Below the pieces are notes generated by a model. The model was not told where the DNA came from and did not search any database. It was given only the letters and a program-made list of their open reading frames with translations. Source: Zobellia russellii (GTDB lineage Bacteria; Bacteroidota; Bacteroidia; Flavobacteriales; Flavobacteriaceae). From it: a DNA stretch of 64,000 bases. The stretch covers positions 62,001-126,000 of the forward strand of contig NZ_JACSOI010000006.1 in the NCBI RefSeq assembly GCF_018728565.1, read 5' to 3'. The number at the start of each line of letters is the position of its first letter. Position 1 is the first letter of the stretch. Below are positions 18,901-27,800 of this stretch, piece after piece. The position numbers and the translations under genes are program-made.

Positions 18901-20010
18901 GAAAACCAACATAAAATTTTTGAAGGTTTTTATCAAGTTCAGGAGGCCAAATCCTTGAACCCGAACGGAGCAGGTATCGGTCTTGATTATGTGAAACGCC
19001 TTATCACCCTTCATCATGGAACCATTGCTTTGGAAAGCGAGCCCGAGGTTGGCTCCCTGTTTTCCATACAGTTACCTATAGAACGAAAGTATTATCAACC
19101 CAAGGAAATCAAACAGGAAGAAGTTGTAAAGACGACTTTGCCCTTGCGTCCGATAACCGTACAGAACACCAAGAAAATCCCTAGTCCCCTTCCGGTAAAG
19201 GTCCACTCCAAAAGCACCCCCAAAATATTGATCGTAGAAGATGATGTCGATATACGGTCGTACATTGTATCGTCTCTTTCCGATACGTTCAAGGTTATAG
19301 AAGCCCCTAATGGGGAGGAAGGACTCAAATTGGCCCTAGAACACGCCCCAGAGTTAATCATGAGCGACACATTAATGCCGATTATGGATGGCCTACAATT
19401 CTGTGAAGCTATAAAAAAGACCGAGAAGACACGTCACATCCCCTTCCTCTTCCTCAGTGCGTGGACATCGGATGAGTTTAAATTGAGGGGCTTGGAAATA
19501 GGCGCCAATGACTACATTGCCAAACCTTTTGATATTCAGATCGTAAAAGCAAGAATTGAGAACATCATCAAAAATGTCAAAAGAGTATCGGAGATATCCA
19601 AAGTAAAGGTAAACCTTGTTCCTGATGACACCTCGATAGATTCAATCGATTCCCTATTTATCAAGAAGGCCCATTCGATTTTAGATGAAAACTTCGATAA
19701 TCCGGATTTTACCTCGGAAATGTTCAAAAAGAAAATGGGCATGAGCCATTCTGCCCTGTACCGTAAACTAAAACAACTGACCGGACAGTCATCTAATGAA
19801 TTTATACGCTCATATCGACTAAAAAGGGCCGCCCAGATCATACGACAAGATTCTGGTTTGCTCATTGCCGAAATTTGCATTAAAAGTGGCTTCAATGATC
19901 CTAAATATTTTAGCAAGTGCTTTAAACAAGAACATATGCTGACCCCTTCGGAATATGCGAAGCGATACGTTTCCGATAGCAAATCGAACGCTTTATCCGA
20001 TTTGCCCTAA
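15922..20010 (+). CDS. Hybrid two-component system sensor/regulator (HTCS)
   Basis: A 1362-residue one-protein phosphorelay. A signal peptide (1-23, ends VFSQ) is followed by two periplasmic beta-propellers built from about 12-14 repeats of the form LWxGTxxGL (for example YLWFGTDDGLSRY, NLWVGTENGLNF, KLWLGTWGGLNVY) and a Y_Y_Y domain near 690-770. One membrane segment follows at about 780-800 (SLMVLLVLFLLYLY). In the cytoplasm are HisKA (ISHELRTPLTLI, His839), HATPase (NLLSNAFKF near 950; IGISKENQHKIFEGFYQ), a receiver domain (KILIVEDD; MSDTLMPIMDG, Asp1149) and a C-terminal AraC-type helix-turn-helix (MGMSHSALYRKLKQLTGQSS and onwards). HTCS proteins bind a specific oligosaccharide directly and activate their PUL. 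It sits between the hydrolase operon and the SusCD operon and probably controls both. Confidence 0.96.
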   Translation: MSKNFYTIWILLFLTRLPIVFSQTLEKESALDFISITTEDGLSQNTIYSILKDRTGYLWFGTDDGLSRYNSYHVDIFKKSTSPLKGRKVYDMLEDIDGNIWLATDNGLKRYDSYLETIIEHELTSISDSRPHVNVLAFENDSLMWLGTTEGLLLYNLKEGILKTYEHDSNNKTSLSNSDVRSLAKDNDNLWVGTENGLNFLDVKTEKFTRYFGDSKKADSLSGSHIKSLSLDYQGGLWIGTERQGISYFNKQNVRFENYNTKNSLLPHNEIRDIYYTSDSHLWIATNGGGLSKMDTENRSFTNYQHLPDHTSGLVSNSIYSVYEDREGVLWVGTYAGGVCFNSAKNDKFELIKHLTYNSNSISDSRIRSVYLDRKNKLWLGTWGGLNVYDPEKDKYTSYLYDRQNPSSLSFNTVTSIYEDYLGNIWVGTYSGGLNLLKPKKNGFIRYNNDALNPGCLSSDMVYCIIEDPENNLWVGTQEGLNLFDRSKQEFKSYSRKDIRDIRIGADNMLILATFGGICIFDTKTKSFKNYRSPQLSSFPISQVLLDKKSGHIWFSSLGGGMGYLDPRNSEFTIFTEKEGLPTNFVSSLIDTDDGSIWVSTFKGISKFNKATSTFENVGRPHKFPLYQFYPRASTFLPDNRLAFGGSKGLVIFNPDSLLRKRTEPEIILTSLKIDNKEVTVGEASSLLKKSISKTDKLFLKPDQKDFSIDFVALDFNNPGGNQYAYILENYMDEWVPIGNNRTIGFTNLNHGNYVLKLKTLGASANVKALAIERAPPFHATWWFRSLMVLLVLFLLYLYNKYTFISVQQKNALIVQRLKMKNKQDFNQMRLRFFTYISHELRTPLTLISDPLQQLVRYKKDPKQAHLFQLIDTSVARLLRLVDQILDISKLEGDTLSLQVSKQNIAAILEEATNAFREFAIQKGVRLVFKKEMETIEGWVDEDKIEKIVYNLLSNAFKFTPKNGLISVRLRYCKKHKDNIVIEIEDTGIGISKENQHKIFEGFYQVQEAKSLNPNGAGIGLDYVKRLITLHHGTIALESEPEVGSLFSIQLPIERKYYQPKEIKQEEVVKTTLPLRPITVQNTKKIPSPLPVKVHSKSTPKILIVEDDVDIRSYIVSSLSDTFKVIEAPNGEEGLKLALEHAPELIMSDTLMPIMDGLQFCEAIKKTEKTRHIPFLFLSAWTSDEFKLRGLEIGANDYIAKPFDIQIVKARIENIIKNVKRVSEISKVKVNLVPDDTSIDSIDSLFIKKAHSILDENFDNPDFTSEMFKKKMGMSHSALYRKLKQLTGQSSNEFIRSYRLKRAAQIIRQDSGLLIAEICIKSGFNDPKYFSKCFKQEHMLTPSEYAKRYVSDSKSNALSDLP

Positions 20011-20351
20011 ACCATAAACAACACGTAATTATCCTGACCTTCGTTTAGGCCCGTCTCCCCTTCCCATAGAAGGTTAAATACCTAAAGTAAGCCATATTTA
20101 GGACAGTCAAAAAATGACCAGCAACGTCCCGGAACATCGTACGACTTATCCTTTCCCGAAAAAGAAGGCAATAAAAGAAGGAATCAATGGTGCAATAACC
20201 ATGTAAAGATTGCCCCGTGAAATCTAGATGAGGGGGAATCGAACTGAGACCCGCCCCAAAAGACTTTATCTTATCAAAACAAAAAACCCGGAAAGCGAGC
20301 TTCCCGGGTTCAATATCAGTTTTAATCTTTTGACCTTTATAGTCTACTTTT
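20011..20351. other. Convergent intergenic region
   Basis: 341 bases between the ends of the HTCS gene and the DUF1735 gene. It holds one clear intrinsic terminator for the minus strand (20285-20310) and one copy of ACACGTA (20021-20027). No open frame, RNA gene or T-rich terminator for the HTCS transcript could be supported. Confidence 0.6.
20285..20310 (-). terminator. Intrinsic terminator of the double SusCD operon
   Basis: The stem AACCCGG/CCGGGTT (7 pairs), one A-C mismatch, then AAG/CTT (3 pairs) closes a four-base loop. On the minus strand the stem is followed by a T-run (TTTTTTGTTTTG). It lies 42 bases beyond the DUF1735 stop codon. The plus strand lacks a T-run, so it ends the minus-strand operon rather than the HTCS transcript. 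Confidence 0.85.
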
Positions 20352-21263
20352 CTAGTTACCGGGAAAACCTTCCCATCTCCATTCGTTTATACCGTCCCTT
20401 ACGCGATTTCGAAACGTCAATTTTTCCTCTACCTCATAATCCCTCTCGCCATCGCTGTACTTATAGCTTAAAACGAACTTTCGTTTAATGGGGTCCCAAG
20501 TACTCTTTCCATTAGGGGAAACTTGATATACCGATGCCGTATCGGCAATGATTTCCACCGAATTATCCTTGGGATCGACCTTTAAGCGCATATGGTAACC
20601 ATCTCCCCCTCTAGGCCCGATACCATCAAGGTCTACGGTATCCATCATGATAGAGGAAAGGGTTCGAATCGGTGTATTGGGGCCATCTAAATCATCCCCA
20701 TATACATATACCGTATCAAGTACTTTTGTTGCGGTAAAAAATTGCTTCAACGATCCCACCTGATAAAAATTACCTTCGTAGGTATTCATTAATTTCAAGG
20801 GAATGATCGTCTGTTCCTTTCCTTCTAGAATAGAATCAACCGAAGTTGAAACAATCTTAAAAGGGAGTGCATAATTAAAATCCCTAAGCAAGGTATCTTG
20901 CGCCAATTTCAAGGAATCGAATTTCACATCGACCAAACCTTGAAACGAGCCCTTTGGTACCGTAATCTCATCACTCTCCAAGCTGTAATAATCATCAGGC
21001 ATAAGGGTATAAGGGGTATCGACCAACAAGGTCTCGTCGATTACATACTTTACTTGATGATCCTCCTTGTTTTCCCTTAGGCCGCCCAGGTACACGCCCA
21101 CTTTGATAGACAATCCCTCTCCGGACACAATTGACCTTTGTAATTCAGGTTTAGGAAAATAAACATCGGTGTAACCCGCGGTATCTACAACATAATCCTC
21201 ATACTCTTCACAAGAGAAAACCAATGCCAGGACCAATGTCAATATTGAATAGCTATATTTCAT
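20352..21263 (-). CDS. DUF1735-type glycan-binding lipoprotein (SusE/F position)
   Basis: A 303-residue lipoprotein with lipobox LVFSC (Cys18). The early segment VYFPKPELQRSIVSGEGLSIKVGVYLGG resembles the DUF1735/BT_3987-like N-terminal domain found in surface lipoproteins encoded after SusD; the rest is beta-rich, with a final module of about 100 residues (SPNGKSTWDPIKRKFVLSY). Such proteins usually sit on the cell surface and help bind glycan for the SusCD transporter. It is the last gene of the operon, 28 bases after SusD, and is followed by a terminator. No catalytic motif is visible. The ligand cannot be told from sequence. Confidence 0.75.
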   Translation of the reverse strand: MKYSYSILTLVLALVFSCEEYEDYVVDTAGYTDVYFPKPELQRSIVSGEGLSIKVGVYLGGLRENKEDHQVKYVIDETLLVDTPYTLMPDDYYSLESDEITVPKGSFQGLVDVKFDSLKLAQDTLLRDFNYALPFKIVSTSVDSILEGKEQTIIPLKLMNTYEGNFYQVGSLKQFFTATKVLDTVYVYGDDLDGPNTPIRTLSSIMMDTVDLDGIGPRGGDGYHMRLKVDPKDNSVEIIADTASVYQVSPNGKSTWDPIKRKFVLSYKYSDGERDYEVEEKLTFRNRVRDGINEWRWEGFPGN

Positions 21264-21291
21264 ATCAGTTTAAATTTAATCGTTCGGAAAA

Positions 21292-22986
21292 CTATTGCCA
21301 TCCGAAGTTTTGAATGAGGGTATTCGATTTTAAAACTTCATTACGAGGAATAGGGTTGTAATACATATATTCCTCAAAACTCCTAGACTCTATTTCGGTA
21401 GCGGTATAGTTAAATTTATCGTTAGCTTCTTTACCGACCTTTATACCTAGTACCGGTTGGTTCAATTCTTCCAAGGAAACTTTCCAACGGCGTACATCGT
21501 AATAATATTCACCTTCAAAGGCATATTCGATACGTCGTTCATTACGTATCAAGTTCCGATAGGCCTCAAGGTCGCTTATGGCAAGGTCGAGATATTGATC
21601 GGTAGATATACCGGCTCTTTTTCTAATGGCCGATAGCACCTCTTTGGCCGAAAACACCATACCCCCCCCTTTTCCGGAAATACCATAAGCTTCGATGGCA
21701 GCCTCGGCAAAATCGAGATATAGTCCGCCACGATCAAAAATAGGATATACTTTATAGTCCTTTTTATTGGCATTGGCCTCTACATCGAGATTGATGTTGT
21801 CGCTAAGAAACTTTTTTAGGTAGTACCCTGAACGGGTGGCCTGTTTGCGTATACCTCCCTGGGCATCTTTACCTCCGGCAAATACTTCGATAAAGGCATT
21901 TCGAAATTCATTTTCCCCATTGTGGAAAACAAAACGTTCAAAACGGGGGTCCCTATTCGCATATGGCTCAACAGGATCGTAAATACTATTCGGATCCGTT
22001 ATCGGGTACCCCAAGCTATCTGGAAATACCTCGACCAAATTTTGACTAGGGTTCCAATCGCCATTTCCGAATAAGGAAGGTGGAAAATTTTGGGATTCAA
22101 GGCTGCCGTTTTCGCTGAAACTCCGTCTCCAAAAATGGTCGGGATTATCTACATTATTAAAGTTCCCAAAAGGCTGTAGATCTTTTATGGCACCTTCATC
22201 GATTGCCGCAATGGCATCATATGCCGTATTTGCCGCTTCTTCCCATGAAATTTGCTCGAAAGCCGGACTAGCCGCAAAAAGGGCCATTCTAGCGCGTAAG
22301 GCCCAAATCATTTCTCCCGAAATTCTACTGGTAAGCCGAACGCCGTCTACATCACCATCACCTGCATAACGTAGCAGGTCAATGTTGGTAAGGGCGCTAT
22401 CCAGATCTTTTTGAATGTTGGCATAGCTCTGCATATATGTACTTCGGAGTATATCGTTGGCGCTATCAATGGTAAGTACTTCATCAATAATCGGTATTCC
22501 CAACATGGTATTGGGGTCTTGGGCCGATGGCCCAGCAAAATTCTTCAGCAGGATCCACTTGTAATATGCCCTTAGACCAAAAGCCTCTCCTCTGATCCGC
22601 TTCTTTAAAGCTTCAGCGAACTCTTCATCAAAGGCGTCATAGGTAACATTAAAGCCCTTTTCAAAAAATTCGTTGATATGAAGAATCTTGCCAATGGCCG
22701 AATTCCATTCCCCGCTTACCGGAGAAGATTCAGCCGTAGCCCCTGAAACGGCAGTACGCGAAGGACCGCTTTTACTCACGACATTATGGGTCTGCGCATC
22801 TAAAGATATCCATGGTGAATTTCGAACAGAACCATAGGCAGGATTTAAAAAGGTTTGGGCCCGGCTAATATCGGTAAACACTTCTTTAGAGGAAACATTG
22901 TTAGATGGCACCACCTCTGTAAAATCATTGGAGCAGGATATGCCCAGCAATGCTACTCCAAAACAAAATAGTATATTTTTTTTCAT
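21292..22986 (-). CDS. SusD/RagB family outer-membrane lipoprotein
   Basis: A 564-residue lipoprotein (LLGISC, Cys18). SusD hallmarks are present: the N-terminal helix after the anchor (TDISRAQTFLNPAYGSVRNS), TPR-like helices with RIRGEAFGLRAYYKWILLKNFAG, the C-terminal segment AIRKRAGIS, then RNLIRNERRIEYAFEGEYYYDVRRW and a final NFGWQ. SusD is the lid of the SusC channel and captures glycan at the cell surface. The partner is the SusC gene 16 bases upstream. This SusD differs strongly from the other one in the same operon, so the two transport pairs may take different fragments (inference). Confidence 0.92.
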   Translation of the reverse strand: MKKNILFCFGVALLGISCSNDFTEVVPSNNVSSKEVFTDISRAQTFLNPAYGSVRNSPWISLDAQTHNVVSKSGPSRTAVSGATAESSPVSGEWNSAIGKILHINEFFEKGFNVTYDAFDEEFAEALKKRIRGEAFGLRAYYKWILLKNFAGPSAQDPNTMLGIPIIDEVLTIDSANDILRSTYMQSYANIQKDLDSALTNIDLLRYAGDGDVDGVRLTSRISGEMIWALRARMALFAASPAFEQISWEEAANTAYDAIAAIDEGAIKDLQPFGNFNNVDNPDHFWRRSFSENGSLESQNFPPSLFGNGDWNPSQNLVEVFPDSLGYPITDPNSIYDPVEPYANRDPRFERFVFHNGENEFRNAFIEVFAGGKDAQGGIRKQATRSGYYLKKFLSDNINLDVEANANKKDYKVYPIFDRGGLYLDFAEAAIEAYGISGKGGGMVFSAKEVLSAIRKRAGISTDQYLDLAISDLEAYRNLIRNERRIEYAFEGEYYYDVRRWKVSLEELNQPVLGIKVGKEANDKFNYTATEIESRSFEEYMYYNPIPRNEVLKSNTLIQNFGWQ

Positions 22987-23002
22987 TGTTGATGGTTTTA
23001 TT

Positions 23003-25981
23003 TTAAAAGGATACTTCTAACCCCACTTCATACGATTTCAATACCGGGTACTGTGAATATCCTTTATTAGGACTTGGCATATAGCGGTCTTTAACCGATG
23101 ATAAGACAAAGAGGTTTTTGCCCGAAGTGAAAAACGTAATTTCCTTGATAAACGATTTTTGAATTATATTTTGCGGAATCGTATACTCCAACGTAATACT
23201 CCTGACATTAAAATACGAGGCGTCTTTCAACCAAAATGAAGAATTCCTGTAGTTGTTACTGTTAGACAGTGTGGTCAACCTTGGCAATTCATTGGTAGCC
23301 GGCCAGCTTTTCGACAATTCTTGAGCATAGGCATTAGTACCCCTGTTCCAATAGAGTCCGTCATTGAAGCTTCCACCGGCCACACCATCGCCGTGCAGGC
23401 TAAAGGCCCAGTTTTTATATTTCATACCATAGTTCAAACCATAAGACAATCTTGGCGAGTGCCCTATTTCATGGTAGTCTTTTTCATCTATAGTACCGTC
23501 TCCGTTATAATCTTTATATCGGATGTCCCCTGGTTTTACCTCTCCGAATTTTGAAGGTACGGCAGCATCTATTTCCGCTTGATTCTGAAAAATTCCGTCG
23601 GCCTCCAAACCAATGATACGACCTCCTTGATTGCCCATTTGATTTCTTGTTTCTTCAGGATAATTAATCGAGTTGGATTTGGTTACATATGTGGTGTTGT
23701 ACATGGCATTTGCACCAATGGAAAAGCGAAAATCGCCAAGTTTCTTTCGATAGCTTATACTTCCATCGAAGCCTTTTCTCTCATTGTCGGAAAAGTTAAT
23801 ATAGGGCAGGTAATCGTCATTTGCCGCCAATAGGGCGTATAGGTTGTTCGGAACCACCAACTCGTCATAGTTACGTATGTTATAATAATTGATCTGTCCG
23901 TTCAACTTATGCTTGAACATCTGAAAATCGAAACCTACGTTAAGGTATTCCTGTTTCGGCATTACAATGTCATCGGCTCCCGTAAATACGCGACGATATC
24001 CCCCAGATGAAGAGGTGGCCCCTACGATACCGAAGGTACCGGCACCTGATCCGCTATATTGATCATCTTCAAGAAAAAACTGGCCAACAGGACGCCCTTG
24101 CATACCGTAATTCGCCCTTAGCTTAAGAAAATCCAACCATTGCGAATTCTTCAAGAAGTTTTCCTTGTGGGCCAACCAGGCTACACCCGTGGCATAGGTA
24201 ATCGTACGGCGTTGCTTTTTTTGCAGTTGTCGTACCGCCGAGTTCATCCAATTTCCTTCGAACACATATTTTTTAGCCATTAAATAATTGGCCCTAAAAC
24301 CAATATTCCTATAGTGTTCTTCCTGTCCTAATTGGCTGCCGCTTTTGCTTTCCTTGGTATAAACCAAATCGGCGGTCAGGTCATGATGGTCTCCAAAACT
24401 TCTATCGTAATTGAAGGCCGCCTTTATGAATTGGTTTCGGTCGACCCGATCTCCTAATTTGGCCCATCCTGTATCGGTAGCTCCCTTGGTGTAATTTCTT
24501 AAAACCAAAGTGTCTTGTCCTGTGAGTGTTTTCGTAAAAAAAGGCTCGGCCATATCGACCGTTGGGTCTAACCTTTTTGAAAGATTGTTATAGCTGTAAA
24601 GCCCTACCAGACTACTAAAACTCAACCCTTTGGCCAAGGTTGACAAATCAAAGTTCAAACCAAGCCTGGCATTGGCGTCCCTTCTGGTATCTTCTATAAT
24701 GGACCCATGTGCCAGATTGACCAACAAGTTGGTTCCATACTCGGGATTTCTTGCATAAATAGAATCATTGATCTTAAACGGCAATGCGTTTGCTGGATAT
24801 TGATACATTGTATTGAAGGCATCGTCGCCACTCATAAGGGGTGCCTTTCTTTTATTGAAACTCCCCCCTATTCCTAGATCCACCGAAACAAAGTCGCTTA
24901 CCTTTATCTGAAGGTTGTTGTTCAGGCGTAGTCGCGACAACTTTCTTCCATCGCCTTCACTTTCAATCCCATCGGTAGTATAATACCCCAAGTGCGAGAA
25001 ATACTGGGTGATTTCGTTTCCTCCCGAAAATTCCCCCGTAATATGCCTGTAGCTCGCCAAATCGCTGGCAAATTTCTTATGGTAATCTTGGTTGGGGTTC
25101 CTTACGGTATCCCTCTTGTTGGTATATGCATCTATTGTATTTTGATTATAAATGGGAGATATACCGTCGTTCGCCAAAGCTTGGTTATAGTTTTTCGCAT
25201 AATCTTGGGCGTTCATCATTTCAGGCAGAAATGTCGGTGTCCGTACCCCTCTACGCACTTTAAACTTAATAGAGCGATCTCCCTTCAAACCTTTCTTTGT
25301 CTTTACGATCATGGCCCCTGGCGCCGCGGTAATTCCGTACAGGAACGAGCTTCCATAATCCTTGGCCAATACGATATTATCAACCTCTCCCGAGGTCAAT
25401 ACCAGGTTTGACGGTATTCCATCCAAATACATCTCACCAACACCCGCACCGCGAACGCTATTGCTGAAATTTTCGATTTCAGGTGAAGCCGATCCGTAAT
25501 TGGAAGTGAGTCCTGACAACCTTCCCGCCAAAGCCTCTTGTACAAATGTGGTAGGGTAATCACTCAACTCGTCTCCCGTAATGCGTTCAACCGATCCCGT
25601 AATCCGTTCGAAGGGCAAATCTCCATACGCCACACTAATTTTGCGATCTGCATCAACAGTGCCCCATTCCTTAAGAATGATCGAAGTACTTTCGAGTTGA
25701 CCGTTCGTTACGTTCACTGTAGTCCTTTCGAACCCTGAGGCCGAAATAACCAGTACATCTTCCTTGTCCGTACGTATGCTAAAAACGCCATTAAGGTCGG
25801 TAAATGTTCTATTTTTTGAGTTGGAAGCCACTATTGTAGCTTTATCGCACACCTCACCGGCCTGGTTCAATAGTGTTGCCGAAACCTCAAATAGTTCACT
25901 TGTATCTTGAGCCATACCCTTATGGGTGCTTAACCACAACAGAGCAGTGATTACTAGATATATGGGTCGTAGTTTTTTCAT
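23003..25981 (-). CDS. SusC/RagA-type TonB-dependent transporter, divergent
   Basis: About 992 residues from the preferred start MKKLRPIYLV, whose signal peptide ends at GMAQ; an ATG eight codons earlier would place an acidic stretch before it. A carboxypeptidase-regulatory-like domain comes first (about 30-100: TFTDLNGVFSIRTDKEDVLVISASGFE), then the plug. The usual LDEVVVIGYG TonB-box region is replaced by RKISVAYGDLPFERITGSV, and the plug end reads GSSFLYGITAAPGAMIVKTK instead of the usual YGSRGANGVILITTK. The barrel ends with YPVLKSYEVGLEVSF, a normal beta-signal terminating in Phe. It imports oligosaccharides with the adjacent SusD using TonB energy. The altered plug is not disruptive, so a functional but divergent subfamily is likely. 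Confidence 0.88.
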   Translation of the reverse strand: MKKLRPIYLVITALLWLSTHKGMAQDTSELFEVSATLLNQAGEVCDKATIVASNSKNRTFTDLNGVFSIRTDKEDVLVISASGFERTTVNVTNGQLESTSIILKEWGTVDADRKISVAYGDLPFERITGSVERITGDELSDYPTTFVQEALAGRLSGLTSNYGSASPEIENFSNSVRGAGVGEMYLDGIPSNLVLTSGEVDNIVLAKDYGSSFLYGITAAPGAMIVKTKKGLKGDRSIKFKVRRGVRTPTFLPEMMNAQDYAKNYNQALANDGISPIYNQNTIDAYTNKRDTVRNPNQDYHKKFASDLASYRHITGEFSGGNEITQYFSHLGYYTTDGIESEGDGRKLSRLRLNNNLQIKVSDFVSVDLGIGGSFNKRKAPLMSGDDAFNTMYQYPANALPFKINDSIYARNPEYGTNLLVNLAHGSIIEDTRRDANARLGLNFDLSTLAKGLSFSSLVGLYSYNNLSKRLDPTVDMAEPFFTKTLTGQDTLVLRNYTKGATDTGWAKLGDRVDRNQFIKAAFNYDRSFGDHHDLTADLVYTKESKSGSQLGQEEHYRNIGFRANYLMAKKYVFEGNWMNSAVRQLQKKQRRTITYATGVAWLAHKENFLKNSQWLDFLKLRANYGMQGRPVGQFFLEDDQYSGSGAGTFGIVGATSSSGGYRRVFTGADDIVMPKQEYLNVGFDFQMFKHKLNGQINYYNIRNYDELVVPNNLYALLAANDDYLPYINFSDNERKGFDGSISYRKKLGDFRFSIGANAMYNTTYVTKSNSINYPEETRNQMGNQGGRIIGLEADGIFQNQAEIDAAVPSKFGEVKPGDIRYKDYNGDGTIDEKDYHEIGHSPRLSYGLNYGMKYKNWAFSLHGDGVAGGSFNDGLYWNRGTNAYAQELSKSWPATNELPRLTTLSNSNNYRNSSFWLKDASYFNVRSITLEYTIPQNIIQKSFIKEITFFTSGKNLFVLSSVKDRYMPSPNKGYSQYPVLKSYEVGLEVSF

Positions 25982-26006
25982 TGTTAGATCTTTTATTATT
26001 AACATA

Positions 26007-27791
26007 CTACCAGCCTGGGTTTTGTTTCATTTCTGGGAGCTCAAAAATCTGTAAATCACCTAATCGAAGTGGGTAGCGGTAATGTTTCTCTTCAAAACGT
26101 CTCTCTATAGGTATTTCAAATCTTTCGAATCGCACACCCGTGGGCGCACTGGCGTCATCGATAATTTTTACGCCATGAAAATTGTAATTGTCCAGTTTTT
26201 CATGAGCGATTCTCCAACGGATCAAATCGAACCAGATATGGTACTCAAAACACAGCTCTACCTGAAACTCATTTCTTACCCGCTCTTGAAAAACGGCATA
26301 ATCGGTAGTAAATTCCGGTCTAACATCTGCCATACCCACCCTATTACGAACGGCGTTTAAAGCCCCAACTGCCGTAAGACTGGCACCTGGTACGGCCGCA
26401 TTCGGGTTCTTATAGGCCTCATTGACCGCTTCAGCGTAGTTAAGATATATTTCCGCCATTCTTATATAGGGCGCATTAATGTACTTGCTGTCGTTATATT
26501 TTTTACTGTTCCACTTATCCGGCAACATTTTTCGAACCAAATAGCCAGTTTTTGAGTTTCCAAAATCGGCCCCATTGGGAGTGGTACGGTCAACCCCTAA
26601 AGGATCGGTTCGCATATCAATGGTTTCATTTTCTGATAGTTTTGACCAAGTACTGCCGTGATACAATATATTCTTGTAAAACCTAGGGTCTCTATTGTCA
26701 TATGGATTTTGGTCATCATACCCCGATCGGGAATCCGTAATCGGCCATCCATCGGCGGTTTCGTAGAGGTCTACCAGTTCTTGAGTAGGACTTAGCCCGG
26801 CGTACCCTCCGATATTGATCCAAAGCCAGGTATGTAAGTATAAATTGGCACTGGGTCGAGAAGGTTCGTAATAGCGGGGCCAAACCCCTTCTATGGTGCC
26901 CGGTTCAGTATGGAAGATATTGTTGTAATCCCCTTGGTAAAGGCCTACTTTATCGCTGGTCTCCGAAAGTTTGATCAAATCCCACGCCGCTTGGGCCGCT
27001 TTTTCCCATAATTCGGTATCACTTTCATTGTTTAATATGTAATTAGGACTTGCCGCCGTAGTCAGCGCCCTTGACTTAAGTGCCATAGCCGCTGCCTTGC
27101 CCATTCTCCCCATCATAACCGGATCATTCAAATAACTAACCTTGGGCAAATATGCAATTGCCGAATCACAATCGGCGACGATATCGGTAATCTGTTGCTT
27201 GTACGTAGGCCTTGGTAGATTTAAATCGGTTTCTGGAAATATTTTCTCCTTAATATAAGGCATGGCACCCCAACGTTTAGATAGCTCATGGTAGCCCAAG
27301 GCCCTAAACAAAAAGGCTTCCCCTTTTACTTGGTTTTTCTCTTCCTTGGTCATTACGTCGGAGGTTACGTCATCAATGCCATATAGAATTGAATTTGAAA
27401 CGTATACGGCCTCCCACATATCTTCCCAAGCCATTTGAAAATCAGGATTTGCAAAATTCTCGTTTACGGCGGCCACCCAATCTCCCCGCATCACTTTATC
27501 ATTCCCCCCTACACTTCTGGTATTGAGTACTTCTCCCGAAAATTGGCAACTGTTTCCGTAGTTTTTTCCACCTCCGGCATATTGTCTTCCATTAAAATCA
27601 TATCGGGTTTCGAAAAACCACTCCATGGTATCGTAAAGCCTAAAGGCCATACCGTTGATTTTGTTTTTGTCCCTCCAGATATCTTCCTCTGTCAGAAAAC
27701 TTGAGTTCTCGTCTCGTCTATCAAGATAATCCTCACAGCCTACCAATATGACTATAGAGAGTATGAGTAGTATATAGTTATATTTCATCAT
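26007..27791 (-). CDS. SusD/RagB family outer-membrane lipoprotein
   Basis: A 594-residue lipoprotein (IVILVGC, Cys19) with the SusD fold: FLTEEDIWRDKNKINGMAFRLYD after the anchor, QVKGEAFLFRALGYHELSKRWG in the TPR region, IRMAEIYLNYAEAVNEAY, LNAVRNRVGM, and VRNEFQVELCFEYHIWFDLIRWR near the end. It finishes with MKQNPGW, the usual SusD tail. It starts nine bases after its SusC partner (27801-30935) and ends just before the second SusC. It captures the glycan at the cell surface for that SusC. Confidence 0.93.
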   Translation of the reverse strand: MMKYNYILLILSIVILVGCEDYLDRRDENSSFLTEEDIWRDKNKINGMAFRLYDTMEWFFETRYDFNGRQYAGGGKNYGNSCQFSGEVLNTRSVGGNDKVMRGDWVAAVNENFANPDFQMAWEDMWEAVYVSNSILYGIDDVTSDVMTKEEKNQVKGEAFLFRALGYHELSKRWGAMPYIKEKIFPETDLNLPRPTYKQQITDIVADCDSAIAYLPKVSYLNDPVMMGRMGKAAAMALKSRALTTAASPNYILNNESDTELWEKAAQAAWDLIKLSETSDKVGLYQGDYNNIFHTEPGTIEGVWPRYYEPSRPSANLYLHTWLWINIGGYAGLSPTQELVDLYETADGWPITDSRSGYDDQNPYDNRDPRFYKNILYHGSTWSKLSENETIDMRTDPLGVDRTTPNGADFGNSKTGYLVRKMLPDKWNSKKYNDSKYINAPYIRMAEIYLNYAEAVNEAYKNPNAAVPGASLTAVGALNAVRNRVGMADVRPEFTTDYAVFQERVRNEFQVELCFEYHIWFDLIRWRIAHEKLDNYNFHGVKIIDDASAPTGVRFERFEIPIERRFEEKHYRYPLRLGDLQIFELPEMKQNPGW

Positions 27792-27800
27792 TGTTGTTTT

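Noticed and set aside
20225-20265. A minus-strand stretch resembling the T-loop end of a tRNA or tmRNA (AGTTCGATTCCCCC).
   Set aside because: The bases flanking the TTCGATT loop do not form the required five-pair stem, and no acceptor, D or anticodon arm is found upstream.
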